Of a stretch of DNA of 64,000 nt, positions 12,343 through 26,000 are shown piece by piece. Numbering within the stretch: the first letter of the stretch is position 1; every line of letters begins with the position of its first letter. Position numbers and translations under genes: made by a program. This DNA is from Patiria pectinifera. Lineage: Eukaryota > Echinodermata > Asteroidea > Valvatida > Asterinidae. The notes under the pieces are model-generated. The model was given only the letters and a program-made list of their open reading frames with translations, did no database searches and was not told the DNA's origin. The stretch covers positions 18,056,197 through 18,120,196 of the forward strand of contig CM057149.1 of the NCBI GenBank assembly GCA_029964075.1, given 5' to 3'.

Positions 12343-15300
12343 CTGGTTTGGGGCGGTTTTTTGGTTTTTTTTCCATCGAAAAAGGCGACTCTTAAAAAAT
12401 AAATTTGCTTGTCTTATTTCTGTTAATCATGTGCCTAAAATAATGTAATTATCAGCTGAAATATCTGTGCTGGATGTAATAAATCGAAAAGAATCTACGA
12501 ACATCTTGTAAAAGGTGAACAACTTGCTGCATTGCCGAATGTTTCCTGCTTTTCTCGTGTTTGCAACGCTCTTTCGGGCCCCCGATCAAGACTGGTGCAG
12601 TCAACCATCACTGCTCACTGTTTCCTTGAGTGCCGTATATGCGGTGATCGTTTTAAGTCGACCCTATGGACTCCGTCCACAAGTACCCCCTCAACGGTGA
12701 AAGAGAGAGTGGGAGTGAAGGACACTCGAACGCCACCCGCTACTAGAACGATGGGTTTCTTGCGAAGGTGCCACGGATTTATGCACATTAAGATTGCGCG
12801 TACACCGCGTTGTTCACGGACGTGGGTAAGACAAACAGCGCCATCAAGCTCGTGCGCGCCTGATTCAAGGGCGCCGGCGACTTCTAATCGCTTCCACAAA
12901 ATTAAGAAAATACATACACCGCAAAGCATTGTGGGTACATGTTTGGTCCTGATTAATTCACGTACATTCCATGCGTAAAAGGAAGTGTTGACCCCGGGTC
13001 ACTGGTTGAACATTTTGTCCAATGAGAGCTCAAAGAAATTGGAGGCTACCAGCGCCGTTGGAATGGGCGGTGGGGGCGAGAGAACGACAATCCAAACTTG
13101 TTCAGTGTTACGCATCGAGCTTCATGCCTTAATTCGCGTTGGGCCATGGTCGAGGTATCTTTTTTATCTGCTTGGATATACAGGCATGTGTGCACTTTGC
13201 ACATTCTCTCATGAGAAGTGATCGGCTGCCATTATTGTGGACCTTGATTTCCTTGCTTTTGCTCTTCTTTAGTTTCTTTAGTCTCAAACTCCATAGTTTG
13301 AGACTTGATGGGCACTAGACAATGGGATTTCTAAAGACCGACTGACAGGCGGTTGAAGGTTTCATCGTTCTTATTGGAATTTTTTGTTCTCGGTACCAGA
13401 ACTTAGACCGTTTGCAGGAGAACATTGTTACTCAACTGAATTGAAATATTTAACAGAAAACGCTGCCTAAGATGGTTGCTCTGCATTAACTCTATAGCGA
13501 TGCCATATGTATACAATGTAGCAAACTGAAGCAGCAGTAGTCATTTCGTTATGGATTCTTTAAAAAATATCTACATTGCATCCAATTAATAACTACGGTC
13601 GTGAAACTGACAATTTGGAATGAGAAGAATCTTAAAGACCCCACAAGCTACATCTTAACTGCTCTGAACGTGCTTCAGGCCTCGTCAGTGACATGTTGTC
13701 AGACGGGTGGATTATATACCAGACGAATACCCCGTGTCCGTGTTACCCGAGCACCGTGCAGCACGTCGTTCCACGGCCGTCAATAAACGTGCGCGCCAGG
13801 CATCTTCCGGTGTCGGCCTGCCCGCTGCGTGGCTTTGTTTCTCGGTCATTGATTAACGACGTTGAACTTGGGACGTGACTACGGTCCGGTTTGGCTGGTG
13901 GTGGGATTATAGGCCTGCCGCACCTGTTGTCCCCTTCTTCAAAAAAGAGAAAAAAATATCCACGCCAAAAGAAACTACTGATTTTATCTACTGAACTCGT
14001 ACCAGACCATTAGCTCCATGACCAGACCAAGTATGAGATGGAAGTGGTGAGGGAAGGCTATAAAACAGGGAAAGGGGGCGAGGGCAGTACAAAAGAGACT
14101 TTATTTGATGATTTGTTTACTCTTTTAATGGCTCGTTTTGTCCTCTTCTATTGTGCTCTTTCAGATTTTCCCTTGCTTGTCTGAAAGCTACCCGGGCCAA
14201 CTTCCTTGGCCAATTTCACTCGGTCTCGCTCTTTGCGAGTTATTGTAGCTCCGGGGCCAATCGGCAACCTTGGCCGGAGCGATATGCTAATCGTCGGCTG
14301 ACCGTTCGCCAACTCGCGGTAAAAGAATTCCCCTCTCGGTGATGTGACTTGTCAGGGGGCAAATTTCTCTGAGCTGCTAAGCAGATATTTTCTAAAAAGT
14401 CGCTGGAAAATATTTGCTCAGCCAAAACAGGTTACCAGCCAAAATGCCGTGCATTGTACATTTCTCCTGACTGGGGCCCACCTGATTTATGCTTAACATC
14501 TAAGCTTGCTTAGCATTATTTCTACTTCATTATATATCTACTTTGGCTTCATGAAATGGCCGTAGGTTTGTCGCTGGACACCGAGTTGACTAGTCTGAGG
14601 ATCAGGCATTCCCTTGTGCAGAGCCACGGTCCTGACATGCAAAGTTTATGCGACCCCGCACGCCAGCCAATCGGAGTCGACTCAAGAAAACTGTGACATC
14701 ATTTCGATCAGAAATGTGGACTAAGCTGTTGATTGGTCAATTTGGATGCCATGTTTTTGTAATACAAGAACGGGATAGAAAAGACCCGATAGAAGGCGCC
14801 CGCTGAATGGTCAGATTAAGGACGCAGTCTTGTTTTGCATTATTATAGTTGCCGAAACTGCTCGCATAGATCATTGCTGTGCAAATTGATATTCTGACTG
14901 GCGCAAGTCGAGGCACCAATGTCTGATTTAACAGTGACTTGTGGCAAACTTGTTCAGAATTGTGATGGATCACGCGTAGACGAGCTATTTGACCGTTGAC
15001 CGGGTTTGGCCATCATTCAAACGCAATTGAATGTACTTTTCCGCAAAGAAATCTTTCTAACTTTCGCAGACCGGGCGGAGTTTCATCCAACTGAGCGAAG
15101 AGAAGTTTTTCACAGGAAAAGTAAATCATTTAGTAACTTATACTGCTTCGATGCCGCCATCCTCCCGTACGCGCATTTCTGCCTTAAAGGCGCGTAAGAA
15201 CATTGGCAGAAGTTACCCGAAAGTATACCTACCGATTTTACGAGAAAATCCTTGCTCAAAGTGAAGATAGGACTGATACCAAATACCCTGTGAAATTATT

Positions 15301-15671
15301 GCGCCTGAAATGGTATCATTCGGAAGAAAAAAATCACTGAAAGTGGATATAGAAACTGTGCCGGCGGGCACAGATTTTAACGTGCGTTAACGATGGAATC
15401 CAGTTATGAGGCCCCCCCCCCCTCCGTTTTCTCACAATGTACAGGGAGTTTCAAACTACAGTATACCTATTTTTAAATGTTAATTATCCGAAATGTACTG
15501 AATATTTCAGAAAGAGGCAACCACAAGAAAAAAAAAGGCCAGTATGTTTTTTTATCCAATGATATTAAGTTCATCACGTCATTGTAATGGGTGAATGAGC
15601 GAACAAGTTAAAATAATTTTATGCACCCTTCTTAAGATTTTGAGATTTTGTTGTTTCTTACGAAAAGAAAT
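12343..15671. other. Non-coding stretch, mixed composition
   Basis: GC-richer patches at 12540-13100, 13690-13900 and 14190-14340. The last has two CCAAT boxes and an ATGCTAAT octamer-like motif and could be promoter DNA. A 148-codon frame at 12532 has a suggestive CRICGDR but no domain follows, so I do not call it. Confidence 0.45.
13280..13305. repeat. Perfect 11-bp-stem hairpin
   Basis: AGTCTCAAACT, loop CCAT, AGTTTGAGACT. Isolated; no function visible. Confidence 0.9.
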
Positions 15672-15967
15672 CAACGGCGGATCCAGGGGGCCAAGGAGGG
15701 CCATGCCCCCCCCCCGAAAAAAACTAACCCAATTTTTTTTTTAAAGTGACGTCGCAAAAATAGGTAGCCACTGCGTACACCACTTTAAAGAAATTTGTTA
15801 AAGTGTTCGGACATTGCCTCTGATTACACCACACAGCATTTAGAATCCAAAAATTTTCCGGCGCCCTTAAGCGGGCCCGAACCGTCACACCGTAAATGTT
15901 TGAATGAAATTTTCAGGGGGAAAACATTTTTTTTGCCCCCCTTAATTGTGTTCTAGATCCGCCCTTG
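15672..15967. mobile_element. hAT-type MITE (GGCGGATCCAG termini), perfect 8-bp target duplication
   Basis: Left end CAACGGCGGATCCAG and right end CTAGATCCGCCCTTG are inverted. AAAGAAAT flanks both sides (15664-15671 and 15968-15975), the 8-bp duplication typical of hAT transposons. The body carries the poly-C and poly-G stretches common in this terminal class. There is no coding frame. Confidence 0.88.
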
Positions 15968-16243
15968 AAAGAAATGCTCCAAAAGAATATATTTCTATGT
16001 ACCTTTAAAACTAACTAATTATTCCATGCACCAATCGCGAGTTCGTGGGCCCACTAATGCTTCCCTTGTGGCGACCGTCCCATGCGCTCGATGCCTCATC
16101 ATCGCAATCACACAATGCTGTCAATTACACACATCACACTTGGGCCACTCGAGAGTCATTCATCAACACCGTCGGACAGACGCGAGCAGCTCAAGCCAGG
16201 GTCTGACAGACGCCTTGTTTGCACGCGGTCCCATGCGAGGTTT

Positions 16244-16284
16244 GCAGGGAGCTACACTGCCGTCTGTTACGGCGGACTCCCTGC
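16244..16284. repeat. Two-tier GC-rich hairpin
   Basis: GCAGGGAG pairs with CTCCCTGC, and inside it GCCGT pairs with ACGGC around CTGTT. It lies in a locally GC-richer stretch (16030-16320) that shows no recognised gene. Confidence 0.75.
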
Positions 16285-17735
16285 CTCCTGCCCAGGCTAG
16301 GCCCGGATTGTTGGGACATTTGGAGAATGTTGTATTGCCAATTCTACGATGCTTACTTTTATTATGCCTTAATTTAAAGATGTGTTGCTAGTGCTATTTC
16401 CGATTTTCAATATTTTTTTTTTTCAATTCCTATTTTTCTAGAAATAAAGTTATTCATTGTAAAATAAGACATCAAACGAAAAAAATCGACCAACGTTTAG
16501 TTATTGAAATATTTTCTCACAAAAAAAATCGAATTATTGGCTGCCAGACAATAATTCAGTTCATTTGTGCGCAAAATGAAGTTCCCTTTTCAGAGGGGTG
16601 CAGACGAACAAAATCGAAAAAGGATTTTTTTTTCGTCAAACAAAACATACAAATTGAAAATTCGTTTGCAGAACTAAATTCAATTTTTTTTGGGGGGGGG
16701 GGAAATCAATTTTTGAAGAGCACGGAGTATGTCATATTTTAATTTTGCCATTTCATAAGAAGAATTAAATGTTTAGAAATGAAATGAAAGGGAAATTGTG
16801 TTCTGGTTGAGGTTTAGAGACAGTGGAGCGATGTGTGTGTTTTTTAGAGACGCATCATAACGAAAAATTCATTAATAATCATATACACATTAACTAAATC
16901 ATCTTTGACACCCTATTGTCAACAAAACATCATTGAAGGAACTTGCGTTTTATAGACCTGTAAGAGTGCGAAATATACACGTTATAGTTCCCAAAATATT
17001 GCGAATATAACTTCAAGAACGTGGATTATTGAAATTTCGGATACATTTTTAATTGCATCCAAGCACAGAACGATGATGCACAGCAAAAAAAAATTACTTG
17101 TCAAAATGTCATACGATGTATAATTATGTTTAAGACATGCCTGTTTTCCTCGGGAGTTTGTTTTGCTGTAATTTCATTTCCCGTTTTCTTTTCTTTTGAT
17201 TTTCCTTAAAATTTGGCTCTTGAATTTGTGTGAGTTGTTTGAGAGCAATGAGGTGGGTCTCTTTAAATAAAACGGAAGTACCCTGCAGCGATCACCTACT
17301 TCACACCTGTCCCGTGAGTGCCTCCCTCACTTAACCCTCTCGCCCCTCTCTCTGACGGTGTCTTGTTTGTTCTACCGGGGGAGAGCATGTCCTCGTTTGT
17401 AACGGGTCACCTTGGTCTTTCAGTCTGCGCCGCATACCGAGCGCAGGTATGGTAGGCTCCGTTCCACGTGGCCCTGGATCCCAAGCACCGGCTGTTGGCG
17501 AAATATGCCGCCAACTGTTGACAAGTTGGATCGGACAAAATATGATTTGAAGGGATCGTAATGTGCCATCGGGTGGCGTTTAGAGGTTTTGTTGCCTGTT
17601 TTTGCAATGGCGCATTATACAAATCCGAAGAAATATGAAACTTTAGAAGAAAAGCACGGCAGAAAATTCGGTCTCTTTTTTTTCCATTGGAATTAGGACC
17701 ACGTGAAATGTTTAAAGGATTTAGTGTCGGGTCCC

Positions 17736-17838
17736 TCACAAGTCCACCACAAGTCCAGTCACAAGTCCAGTCACAAGTCCAGTCACAAGTCCAGTCACAA
17801 GTCCATCACAAGTCCAGTCACAATGTCCAGTCACAAGT
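17736..17838 (+). repeat. 12-bp minisatellite (CACAAGTCCAGT)n
   Basis: About eight units of CACAAGTCCAGT with occasional loss of bases. The inverted motif GGACTTGTGATGGACTCG at 17917-17934 lies 80 bases downstream. The whole may therefore be a small palindromic element whose left arm has expanded, similar in style to the GAGTC elements. Confidence 0.85.
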
Positions 17839-18730
17839 AAAAGTGGATGAACAATTACAAAGGAATGTCTTTGTCAAAGCTCATTTGAATAGCTCGAGAT
17901 TTGAATTGAGACTGGAGGACTTGTGATGGACTCGATTGCATCCTTTACCCTTTAAAAATTATTTTAAAATTATCATTTTGCGATATTAAGGTGTACTATT
18001 TGCATGCACGTCATTCTACACCCTTCAAGCCCGTCAGTATTAAACACAAGAACAATAATGCTATCGAATTTCTACGATTTGTGAGTGTAGAATAAAGTTC
18101 TAAAATCAGCAAACTTTGCACAGCGGAGTTTTCTGATCAAAAGAAAATTGTGTGTAGCGCCATCTATCGGCACAGAGTGGTCAGTTTAGGTCCAAATACT
18201 TGGGGGAAAATAGACGTCGTGCTTGGAATAACTGAGGAAACGCGCGCATAGAGTTAATCCCCACCGCTTACAGTAGGAGTGACGTTAATCTCTAAGAGAC
18301 TAAGCGAGGATTTGTTCAGAAATGTGGCCAATAATTGATCTTCGTCAGCGCGGTAATAGGCGTAATATACATATATAGTGACTGGTACGTCTTGATCGGC
18401 CTAAAATGCATGCCATGACTGCGCTGATCACCCAGACACCCTATTTCACCTGGAACAATGGAGTCAACATTATTGGATCGAGATACACACGATCTTAATC
18501 CTTCTGTTTTTGGAGAGAGAAAAATACACGCTTTGGAACGTTCTCCTGTCATATGTAGTCACTTTCATGATACAATAACCAACTACAGTGCAGCCACGAG
18601 CTTCCTGCCCGACCCACGCAACATCTTCATAAGACACCGCAATATTGACACGAGTCCATCGGGTGTATAATATAGCCCAGACTCTTCGTTAAAGCATTAA
18701 GACTTCAATGGACCACAAAACCTTTGTTGG

Positions 18731-19095
18731 TATAAAAGTGTAAGCACTTTTCAATGGTACGGTCAACAGTGCCGAGAAGACGACATTACTAAACACATAA
18801 TTCTATTTTTGTGTGCATAACGCAGGTTTTATCTCGAGCTGTTGAGAGCAGCAGGCGGTGCTCGGATATTGTACGTGGTTACTTTCTAGGAAAGCCTTAC
18901 CTATGCTGGAATCATTATTGGTCTGCTAATGAACTGAAAGGAAATCTCGCCAGACTAATTCCAAAGAGAAGGATCTCGCGGACCAGGAGCTATATCTGGA
19001 TATCTACATACAATTTTGGTGAATTTGGGACGGCTGTGTGGAGATTGTGTTCATTTTGAACGAAGTGGTGTGTTTGCACGGAATGCAACCGTAAG
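18731..19095 (+). promoter_or_regulatory. Candidate TATA promoter and first exon
   Basis: TATAAAAG at 18731-18738 is followed about 360 bases later by a strong splice donor, CCGTAAG/GTAAGC (exon end 19095). The stretch between is more GC-rich than its surroundings and contains a short open frame (18811-19059) that I do not recognise. The arrangement would suit a first, perhaps non-coding, exon of a plus-strand gene whose other exons are outside what I can identify. Weak evidence. Confidence 0.2.
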
Positions 19096-20761
19096 GTAAG
19101 CAGACATACTTTGTTAGTGTTTTCATATTGAGAGACATTATTTTCGTTTGAATTGGAAATTTAAGAAGAAATGCTGCAAAATCCCAATAGGATTTATAAG
19201 AAGTGTTAGGATTTCATGTATTTTGATTTTGTCGCACGATTATTGTTTTCTAAATAAAAACGACCTTTCTTCAGTCACAGAGGACAGAACTTTACTGCTA
19301 GTGCTATCAAAATCACAATCTAACAAAATGCCTTTGTTTGCGATGCCATTTTTTCATGAATGATTTTTTTTCGTCGTTAGTCGTGATTCATTGCATACAA
19401 AAATCGTTTGTTAACGGTGTAAGGTTGTCGTGTATAGATCAATCCGCCGGCCACGTGATACTTTGACGACATTTGACACCCGAAATAAACGGAGAATCGA
19501 ACCTTGAAGAAAATACATTTACAAGTGAGTTTACTCATGTGAAATTGGAATATACATTGTTTTAAATCCAGTTAGGAAATGCAGTATTTGTATCTATTGT
19601 AAAAACATGTACAGGGCATAAAAGAGCAATTGACAAGGGTTTTTTCAGCTGAAGGTGCAAGAATGATTGACATATTTCTGTCCATAGGGCCTACAATTCC
19701 GTGTTGTGCCGTAATTCGCTAACAATTGTATTAAACTGTACGGGCCCAGGCTCGGGATCTTTTCAAAGTTTGGTGTCAGTTAGGAGTGCTTTGTTCGACC
19801 ATTGTGTGGCAGCTATTGTGACGGGTTTTGATACTTTCTTGTGAAAGTATTGTTTTATTGTTCGTGTCAGCTACTGTGGTATTTTTAGCGCCAAGTCATT
19901 GTTTCGAGGTTTATATAGTCCTGGACTTACTTAATTCAGCCATCATGAGTTGGACGCAGAAGTGTAATTTGTTGACATAGACTATTCGGAATAGGCCTAC
20001 AAGCATAAAAAGGTTTATAAACCGTTTTCAGTTTTATGAGAACAGTTTATACACTTCGAAATATAATCAATGATCAATAAACCATTCTATTTCCCATGAT
20101 TTTGATGGGATTTCTTCACATTTATTTTTACAATGGATCAGGCATTTGTTTTTGTTCACATGTTGACACGGTATATTGTGGCGCCATAAACACACCATCA
20201 TACAGTGTTCCTACGTATTCCATACCGATTATGCCGCTTACTTTTATTGGTAAACCCTCCTACAAAATGTTGTAATCTAAAAAGTGCACAGCGCCCTCCC
20301 TTGACATATACGCAAAATATCCATGAATAACTGGACGCACCAATCTTTTCCCCCAGTCTCAATCTCATAAAGCTCGTAAATATTACTCTGGAGATATGTT
20401 TACGGTTTTCATTTTGTGTTTTTATGTTGGATACCAATTCCAATTTTCGTTAGACTGTGTACCTTGTTGTTCTTTGCAAGTTGAAAGAGATTTTAAGTGT
20501 CATGTGGTTTTTGGTTAGGATTTGTGTGACTGCTTGTAGTTATATGTCTTGATCCGTGAAGGTAATAAAGGGCAGTGCAGTCTGTTATGTAGGCTAAGCG
20601 TCAGCGTGACCACTCATCGAATTTGAAAAACCCAAGATGATGGCAGTAAAATTCCCAAGAAATCCCAAGATTTCCCAATATAGTACGGACGATGGTAAGA
20701 TCAAACAGACCCAATTTTGATGGGGCCAGTACCAGCGAGGCGTACAACGCAGCCGACCAAT

Positions 20762-20901
20762 CAGATTTGTATTTAAGTCACCAACATCGAGTCGGAGTCG
20801 GAGTCATCTGTCATCCTGACTCGAATCCGAGTCCGAGTCACGGAAAATGGGACTCGAGTCGGACTCCAGTCCGAGTCCAAGTCACGAGTCATACAAGTCT
20901 G
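20762..20901. mobile_element. 140-bp hAT-like element with GAGTCC arms
   Basis: Starts CAGATTTGTATTTAAGTCAC and ends GAGTCATACAAGTCTG, which are inverted versions of each other. The flanks CGACCAAT (20754-20761) and CAACCAAT (20902-20909) are an 8-bp duplication with one difference. The interior is almost wholly GAGTC-type repeats in both orientations. Confidence 0.75.
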
Positions 20902-20909
20902 CAACCAAT

Positions 20910-22747
20910 ATACATGATATACGATATTAATACGAGCTTTACTTTACAAAGTAATAAAAATTATTTGCGGTTAACAAAAATGCACAAAATCTCAATATTT
21001 CTTGAAATTTAGATTAAAAATTCCAAGTTCCCAATGTATTGCCAACATTCCCAAGATCTTTGGAAAATCCCAAGGATTGGGCCACGCTGCCAGGCGTACG
21101 ATTCCGCGTATTTTTTTTACGCTCCTCTGTCACTGCCTAGCCTGTCCTATCGTCCCCGACAGAGGGCAGTTTTTCATTTCACCGTAACGTGCCAGCAGCT
21201 TTTTGGCGTCAATTATGAGACTGATGTGGGCGTATGATCATATGAGGGAGAGGGACCACAGGGGTTATTAACAACAATTCTTTGATAACACACCAAGTAC
21301 GGGAAAAATGTCTTCCGTTTGGATTGGACTTATTTTGTATTAATTACTTTTATTGCGGGGGAGGGGGGGGGGGTGGCCGTGGTGTTGATGTGATGTTTTA
21401 TACCATTCTCTATACCCGTTAGACATTTTTTTTATCCAAAATCAATTAAAATCTTATATCATTAAAAAAGTAAGACTGCTGCAAACTGCTTACTGACTGG
21501 ATGGACCTGAAATATATAAATCTAAAAATTATTTCTGTTTTAGCCTCTGAAGAAGAACTTGCTAAGTTCGCAACGTCAGGCCACATTAATTTTTAAAATC
21601 TTATATCATCAGTTACCATGGGCACGTGAAACGAAAATTTGTCATTTAGAATGACAGCCTATTTGAAGCATTATTTGTATCGCCTATTTTGCATTATTAT
21701 TATTTTGTCCTCCCAGACGTTATCTACTTTTGAAAGTTGATTTCTACATTTAGCGGTTTTGTATTGTCACATTAAAGTTTTTACAAGCGTAACCTAACCT
21801 TTTGCACATACGAATAAGATGAAATGTCCATCCTTTGCCCCCAAGTGTTGCTATTCCGTGTTAAGTTTCAATATATTGCTTGTTTGTTTGTTATCTTTTT
21901 CTTATGGCTTAAGAGTCGCAGAATTCACACCCGCGGCCCCCTAAAAATCCCTGTAGCGGAATTGAGGGATTTGGGGCCAGAATGACGGAGATATTTTGTT
22001 TACACACAAAATAAACAGATAGGTTTGCTCACACCTAACGCCCGCACTGCACTCTTGCTTGTTATTCGATACGTGAGTCTTTTATGGCATCTCGATAGAG
22101 TCGAAAATAACCCCGGTCTTTCCCGCCCGCGATACGACGTAGATGAGGCGCGTCATCGTTCATTGATCCACTGATGTCATTTTTTTGTAAAGTGTAGTGC
22201 GCCCCCATTGTTTGGCGATTCAATGCGCGGTGTCAAACGTCCGTTCCCCATGCGGATTGCAGCCGTTCTATTTTTATTATCAAAATAACCTACTTTTGCC
22301 CTTTGGGGATTATCGCAACGAGGGCGTCAACGTCATTCAGTCCACCAGGCCGACCTTTAGCTGACAGAATAGTTATCTTTTTTGTTTTCAAGTATTCTTT
22401 TTCGCCAGATTTAGTTCCAGATTTACGGGATCTCGGCTGTTTTTGGTGATTTTTTTGTTGTTGCTATTTATTTTAAGTCAAGTGTTTGATCTTTTAGCCC
22501 CCGTATTGACGTTATTTGGGTGCCAGTCGACAAGAGCTTCCTTTAAAAAAAAAAACAAAGATGGTGTTTTCATTTCGGAAGTTTACTGTGTGTTTTTACT
22601 GTGGTTCCTTTTTCCTGCATGTGGTATTCTGTTACCCTCTCCTTTTACTTTTGGTTAGATTTCCCTTCCATTTGTTTGTATGTTTTCTGTCGAGAAATTT
22701 TCGGGAGTAGGGTATAGTCTGTTGTTGCTTTTACATAGACCTCCAGT
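20910..22747. other. Non-coding stretch, no gene seen
   Basis: A G-run lies at 21358-21373. CTGAAGAAGAACTTGCTAAG (21546) with a small GAACTT/AAGTTC stem resembles the 3' hairpins of some retroelement remnants, but nothing else supports one. Confidence 0.5.
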
Positions 22748-23030
22748 GAGGAATGTGGCCTAGTGGTTAGGGTTCGTGACTCACGATCAGAGGGTCAGTG
22801 GTTCGAATCCATCTACTGGCATTATGTTGTGTCCTTGGGCAAGCCATTTCACCCCACTTGCCTCTCTCCACCCAGGAGTATAAATGGGTACCAGCATGAG
22901 CTGGGGAGTAACCTGCGATGGACTGGCATCCCATCCAGGGGGAGTAGAAATATTCCCAGTCGTTTCATGCTACTGAAACCGGAGATAAACGCCGGCCTGA
23001 TGGGCCACATTGGCTCGTGACAGACTTTAC
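22748..23030 (+). mobile_element. tRNA-derived SINE
   Basis: The first 75 bases are tRNA-like, with an RNA polymerase III A box (TGGCCTAGTGGTTAGGG) and B box (GGTTCGAATCC) at normal spacing. The body continues TGTCCTTGGGCAAGCCATTT, then GAGTATAAATGGGTACC and CCTGCGATGGACTGGCATCC. These are blocks I recognise from conserved central domains of tRNA-SINEs in many marine animals. It ends with a short TTTACTTACTTTTTC tail. It codes for nothing and depends on a LINE for mobility. The flanking duplication was not identified. Confidence 0.88.
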
Positions 23031-26000
23031 TTACTTTTTCTTTAAACACGTCAGCAAGGAAGCAATGATGAACTTTTACTTGACCAAACAGCACCCAAGT
23101 TCTTCAACAAATTCATTTTTTTCCTCTCCTAATCAATTTTCAATTTGTACGTTTGTTTTAACGAAAAACATCGATTCTTTCTTGGTTCTATTTTGGGAGC
23201 CTGCACCCCTCTGAAAAAAGGCTCTTGTCTTTTGCGCCACTAAATGACAAAGATATCCACCGAAATAAGATATAAGTGGCAAATACATTTGTGAAGAAAT
23301 CATGTGATATTTAAATTTTAAGGTTTTTTTCATTCGGTGTCTCACTCCAAAGTGAATAACTTTCGTATTTCTAGAAAATAACCATTTATATTTTTGTTGA
23401 TACCCGGGAAAAAACAGACACGGGGCAGCAATTACAACGTTTACTTGTTGTTTCTACTTTGTTAATATGCACACTGTTCCTTGGCTGCATGACCTTCAGA
23501 GAAAAGGTCAATTGTGCATGTGTTTCCCCCCCCCTGCCTTCCTACTTAATAAAGCAAGAGGAAAAATGAATTGCAAAAACGAAATGGCAAAGATCAGTAC
23601 AATCCCCTGGTGATGTGAGATCATAAGGTTCATCCATCCGATCTGGGACGGTCTTACCCTCCTTCAGGCTGTTCCGCGTTCAGCGGTTTCAGTCAGCGAG
23701 GAAACCCTGGTCATTATACGGGGGCCGACCCTGGGGGCATAGACCCGGACCCCGCAAGAAATAAAAGCCGGCCGTTTACCGGGATCTAACTATTACTCTT
23801 CTTTCCTGGCTTCGGAAATGACCAATTCAAACTCCAACTTTGAATGAAAGAAAAAAAAGAGGTTCCTGCTGAAATTAAAGAGGCTTTGTCATGATTTTTG
23901 CCACCACAGGGGACTCCTTTTCTTTCTTTTCAACTGAACCCTCTCGAGAAATCTCGTGAAGTTTTCTGCAGAGGCCCAGTACAATCAACAGGAGACAGTC
24001 TCAAAAGAAGACTTTTTTAAAGCAGAAACATATTCCATGTATCATATTTCGAAAACCCGAGGTAGGGATTTAATTTAATACAAGATACTTTTACGGGGAT
24101 GTGGTGGTGCTGTAGAATGTCATCTCCTTCTGATAATTGTCTTGGGCACTGTCCCAACCAGCCTACAAGCACTGGGGCTGTGCCGAATATACTGAATATA
24201 CGAATATTTCATCATCAACCACCCAATATCCGAGTAACATGTTTTGTTTTCGATTCATAATTCTGTAATATGTGACTAAAACGTTTTGTGATTTAACTGT
24301 TGTTAAATGCCACACTTTGAGGGATATTATAGCTTAAGATGTTTGTTTTTTTAATCAGTCCCATATCAGCCACCGCTACCTGTTCTTCGAATTATTTTAA
24401 TAAGCTCAGTTTTTCGACCAGTGACCAGTTTAGGCTGGCGCATTTTTAACTTGTTCAGTTTATTCCGACACCGAATTTTCGAATCATCGAATACTAAATT
24501 ATTCGAAAAATGCACAGCCCTTATTACAAGCACCCACAATCACTAGAGATCGTACTTTTAAGAATCTGTCTACGGAGTCCAAAATAGGACAAGTCATTCG
24601 TCGATAACGCTTAATATATCACGGGTAAGGTTTTGTTATCTTTTTGTTCGTTGGGTTTTGGTTTTGGTTTTTGTTTGATCGTTTTTAATTTAAAATTGGT
24701 TGGCTATCTATGCCCTTATTTAGTTTTAAACAATATCGGAAAGAGGCATCATTTACCAATTCAATTCGAATTTAAAACTGCAATGTTATGAAGGTAGACG
24801 CATGGTTTCTTCCCTTTGTGAGCCTTTTGTCTTGGGGAATTTTAAAAGGCTGAAATCAGGGAACACACCTTGCATCGTGTGGGTAAATCTATCTTTGTTG
24901 TCACCCGATAACATCTATAGGACTAAGACATTCCATGAGTAGAGCTCCTGCCTAATCCTCGGTGCTTCCTCACATTTTGTGACAGTTGAGCGATTTTGTG
25001 ACTGAACTTGTGCCCCAGATCTGCATGACTACGGATGAAATGTATTTGAGAGGTGATACCATTCCATCGTTTCATTTCATTGACCTCTTGTTTTGTCTTG
25101 ATTCAGGTTCTACAGAACACCTGTCTCCATGGTTCGCTTACAAATTCCTGCCCGTTTGTGTTATTTTTAGGCGATTCCAGCAAAATTATGTAATTCATTG
25201 ACGGAGCTTTTAACAGCTCAGTGAATAAACCTAAAATATGTTTTTAAATCTTATAAATCCATCATCTTGTAAAGGAGTTTTTGGATCATTTCTCTGAATC
25301 ATTCATTAGATATCATGGTTAATTGGCTCTGTCACGGACAGTAATACTGGAATTGCCCTTTCTATTTTTAACTGTTTCAAAATTCACAATCTCATACAAA
25401 TTGTTCAATCGTGGGATGTTATCGAAATCATGTCCAAAAAATGTTAAGTATGTACTCCAATGTCTGTTTTGGATCAAAAGACCGAATTTCTTTCCAATTT
25501 GAGTTCAGTTTTTATCATGGGATATTGGCGAAATCGTATCTAAAAAGTTCAGTATGTTCTCGGATGTCTGCTTTGGATCAAATGCCGAGTTTTCTATCAA
25601 ATTCGACTCTACTTTTTCCCCCTTACTTTTTTCCCTGGCTCCAAAGGATCATCAACACTCACTCATCAGAAGTTGCCGGAAACCAGGACCCAGCTCGGGT
25701 CAGCGACTGGGAAAATCTAGAGCACGAAACGTTAACCGCAGCTGCCAGTTTAATTTCAAACGGAATATGGTGTCGCTTCCTCTTGGAATTACGAACAAAT
25801 TTCGGTTGATTTGCCATCTCGGAATTGCTAGTTATGGAGGAGGGGAGAAGGGGGGAGCCTTGCCCTCGTACTGGTGTGTCAGCCTTAGGTACCCGGGGGT
25901 TAGTTTGTTCTTGTGCGTGAGGGCACGGGATGATTTTTTGTCAGGGTCCGGGGCCTGCGTGACATTAAGCATGTATCCGTCCTCCCCTACTCCTGATATC

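Larger units (their letters stand above)
15976..20753. other. Non-coding stretch with minisatellite and weak exon candidate
   Basis: Contains the two-tier hairpin, the 12-bp minisatellite and the TATA/donor candidate described separately. The remainder is AT-rich with no recognised gene. Confidence 0.5.

Noticed and set aside
12532..12978. 148-codon frame containing CRICGDR, suggestive of a nuclear receptor DNA-binding domain
   Set aside because: The following residues lack the paired cysteines and the rest of the zinc module; chance resemblance.
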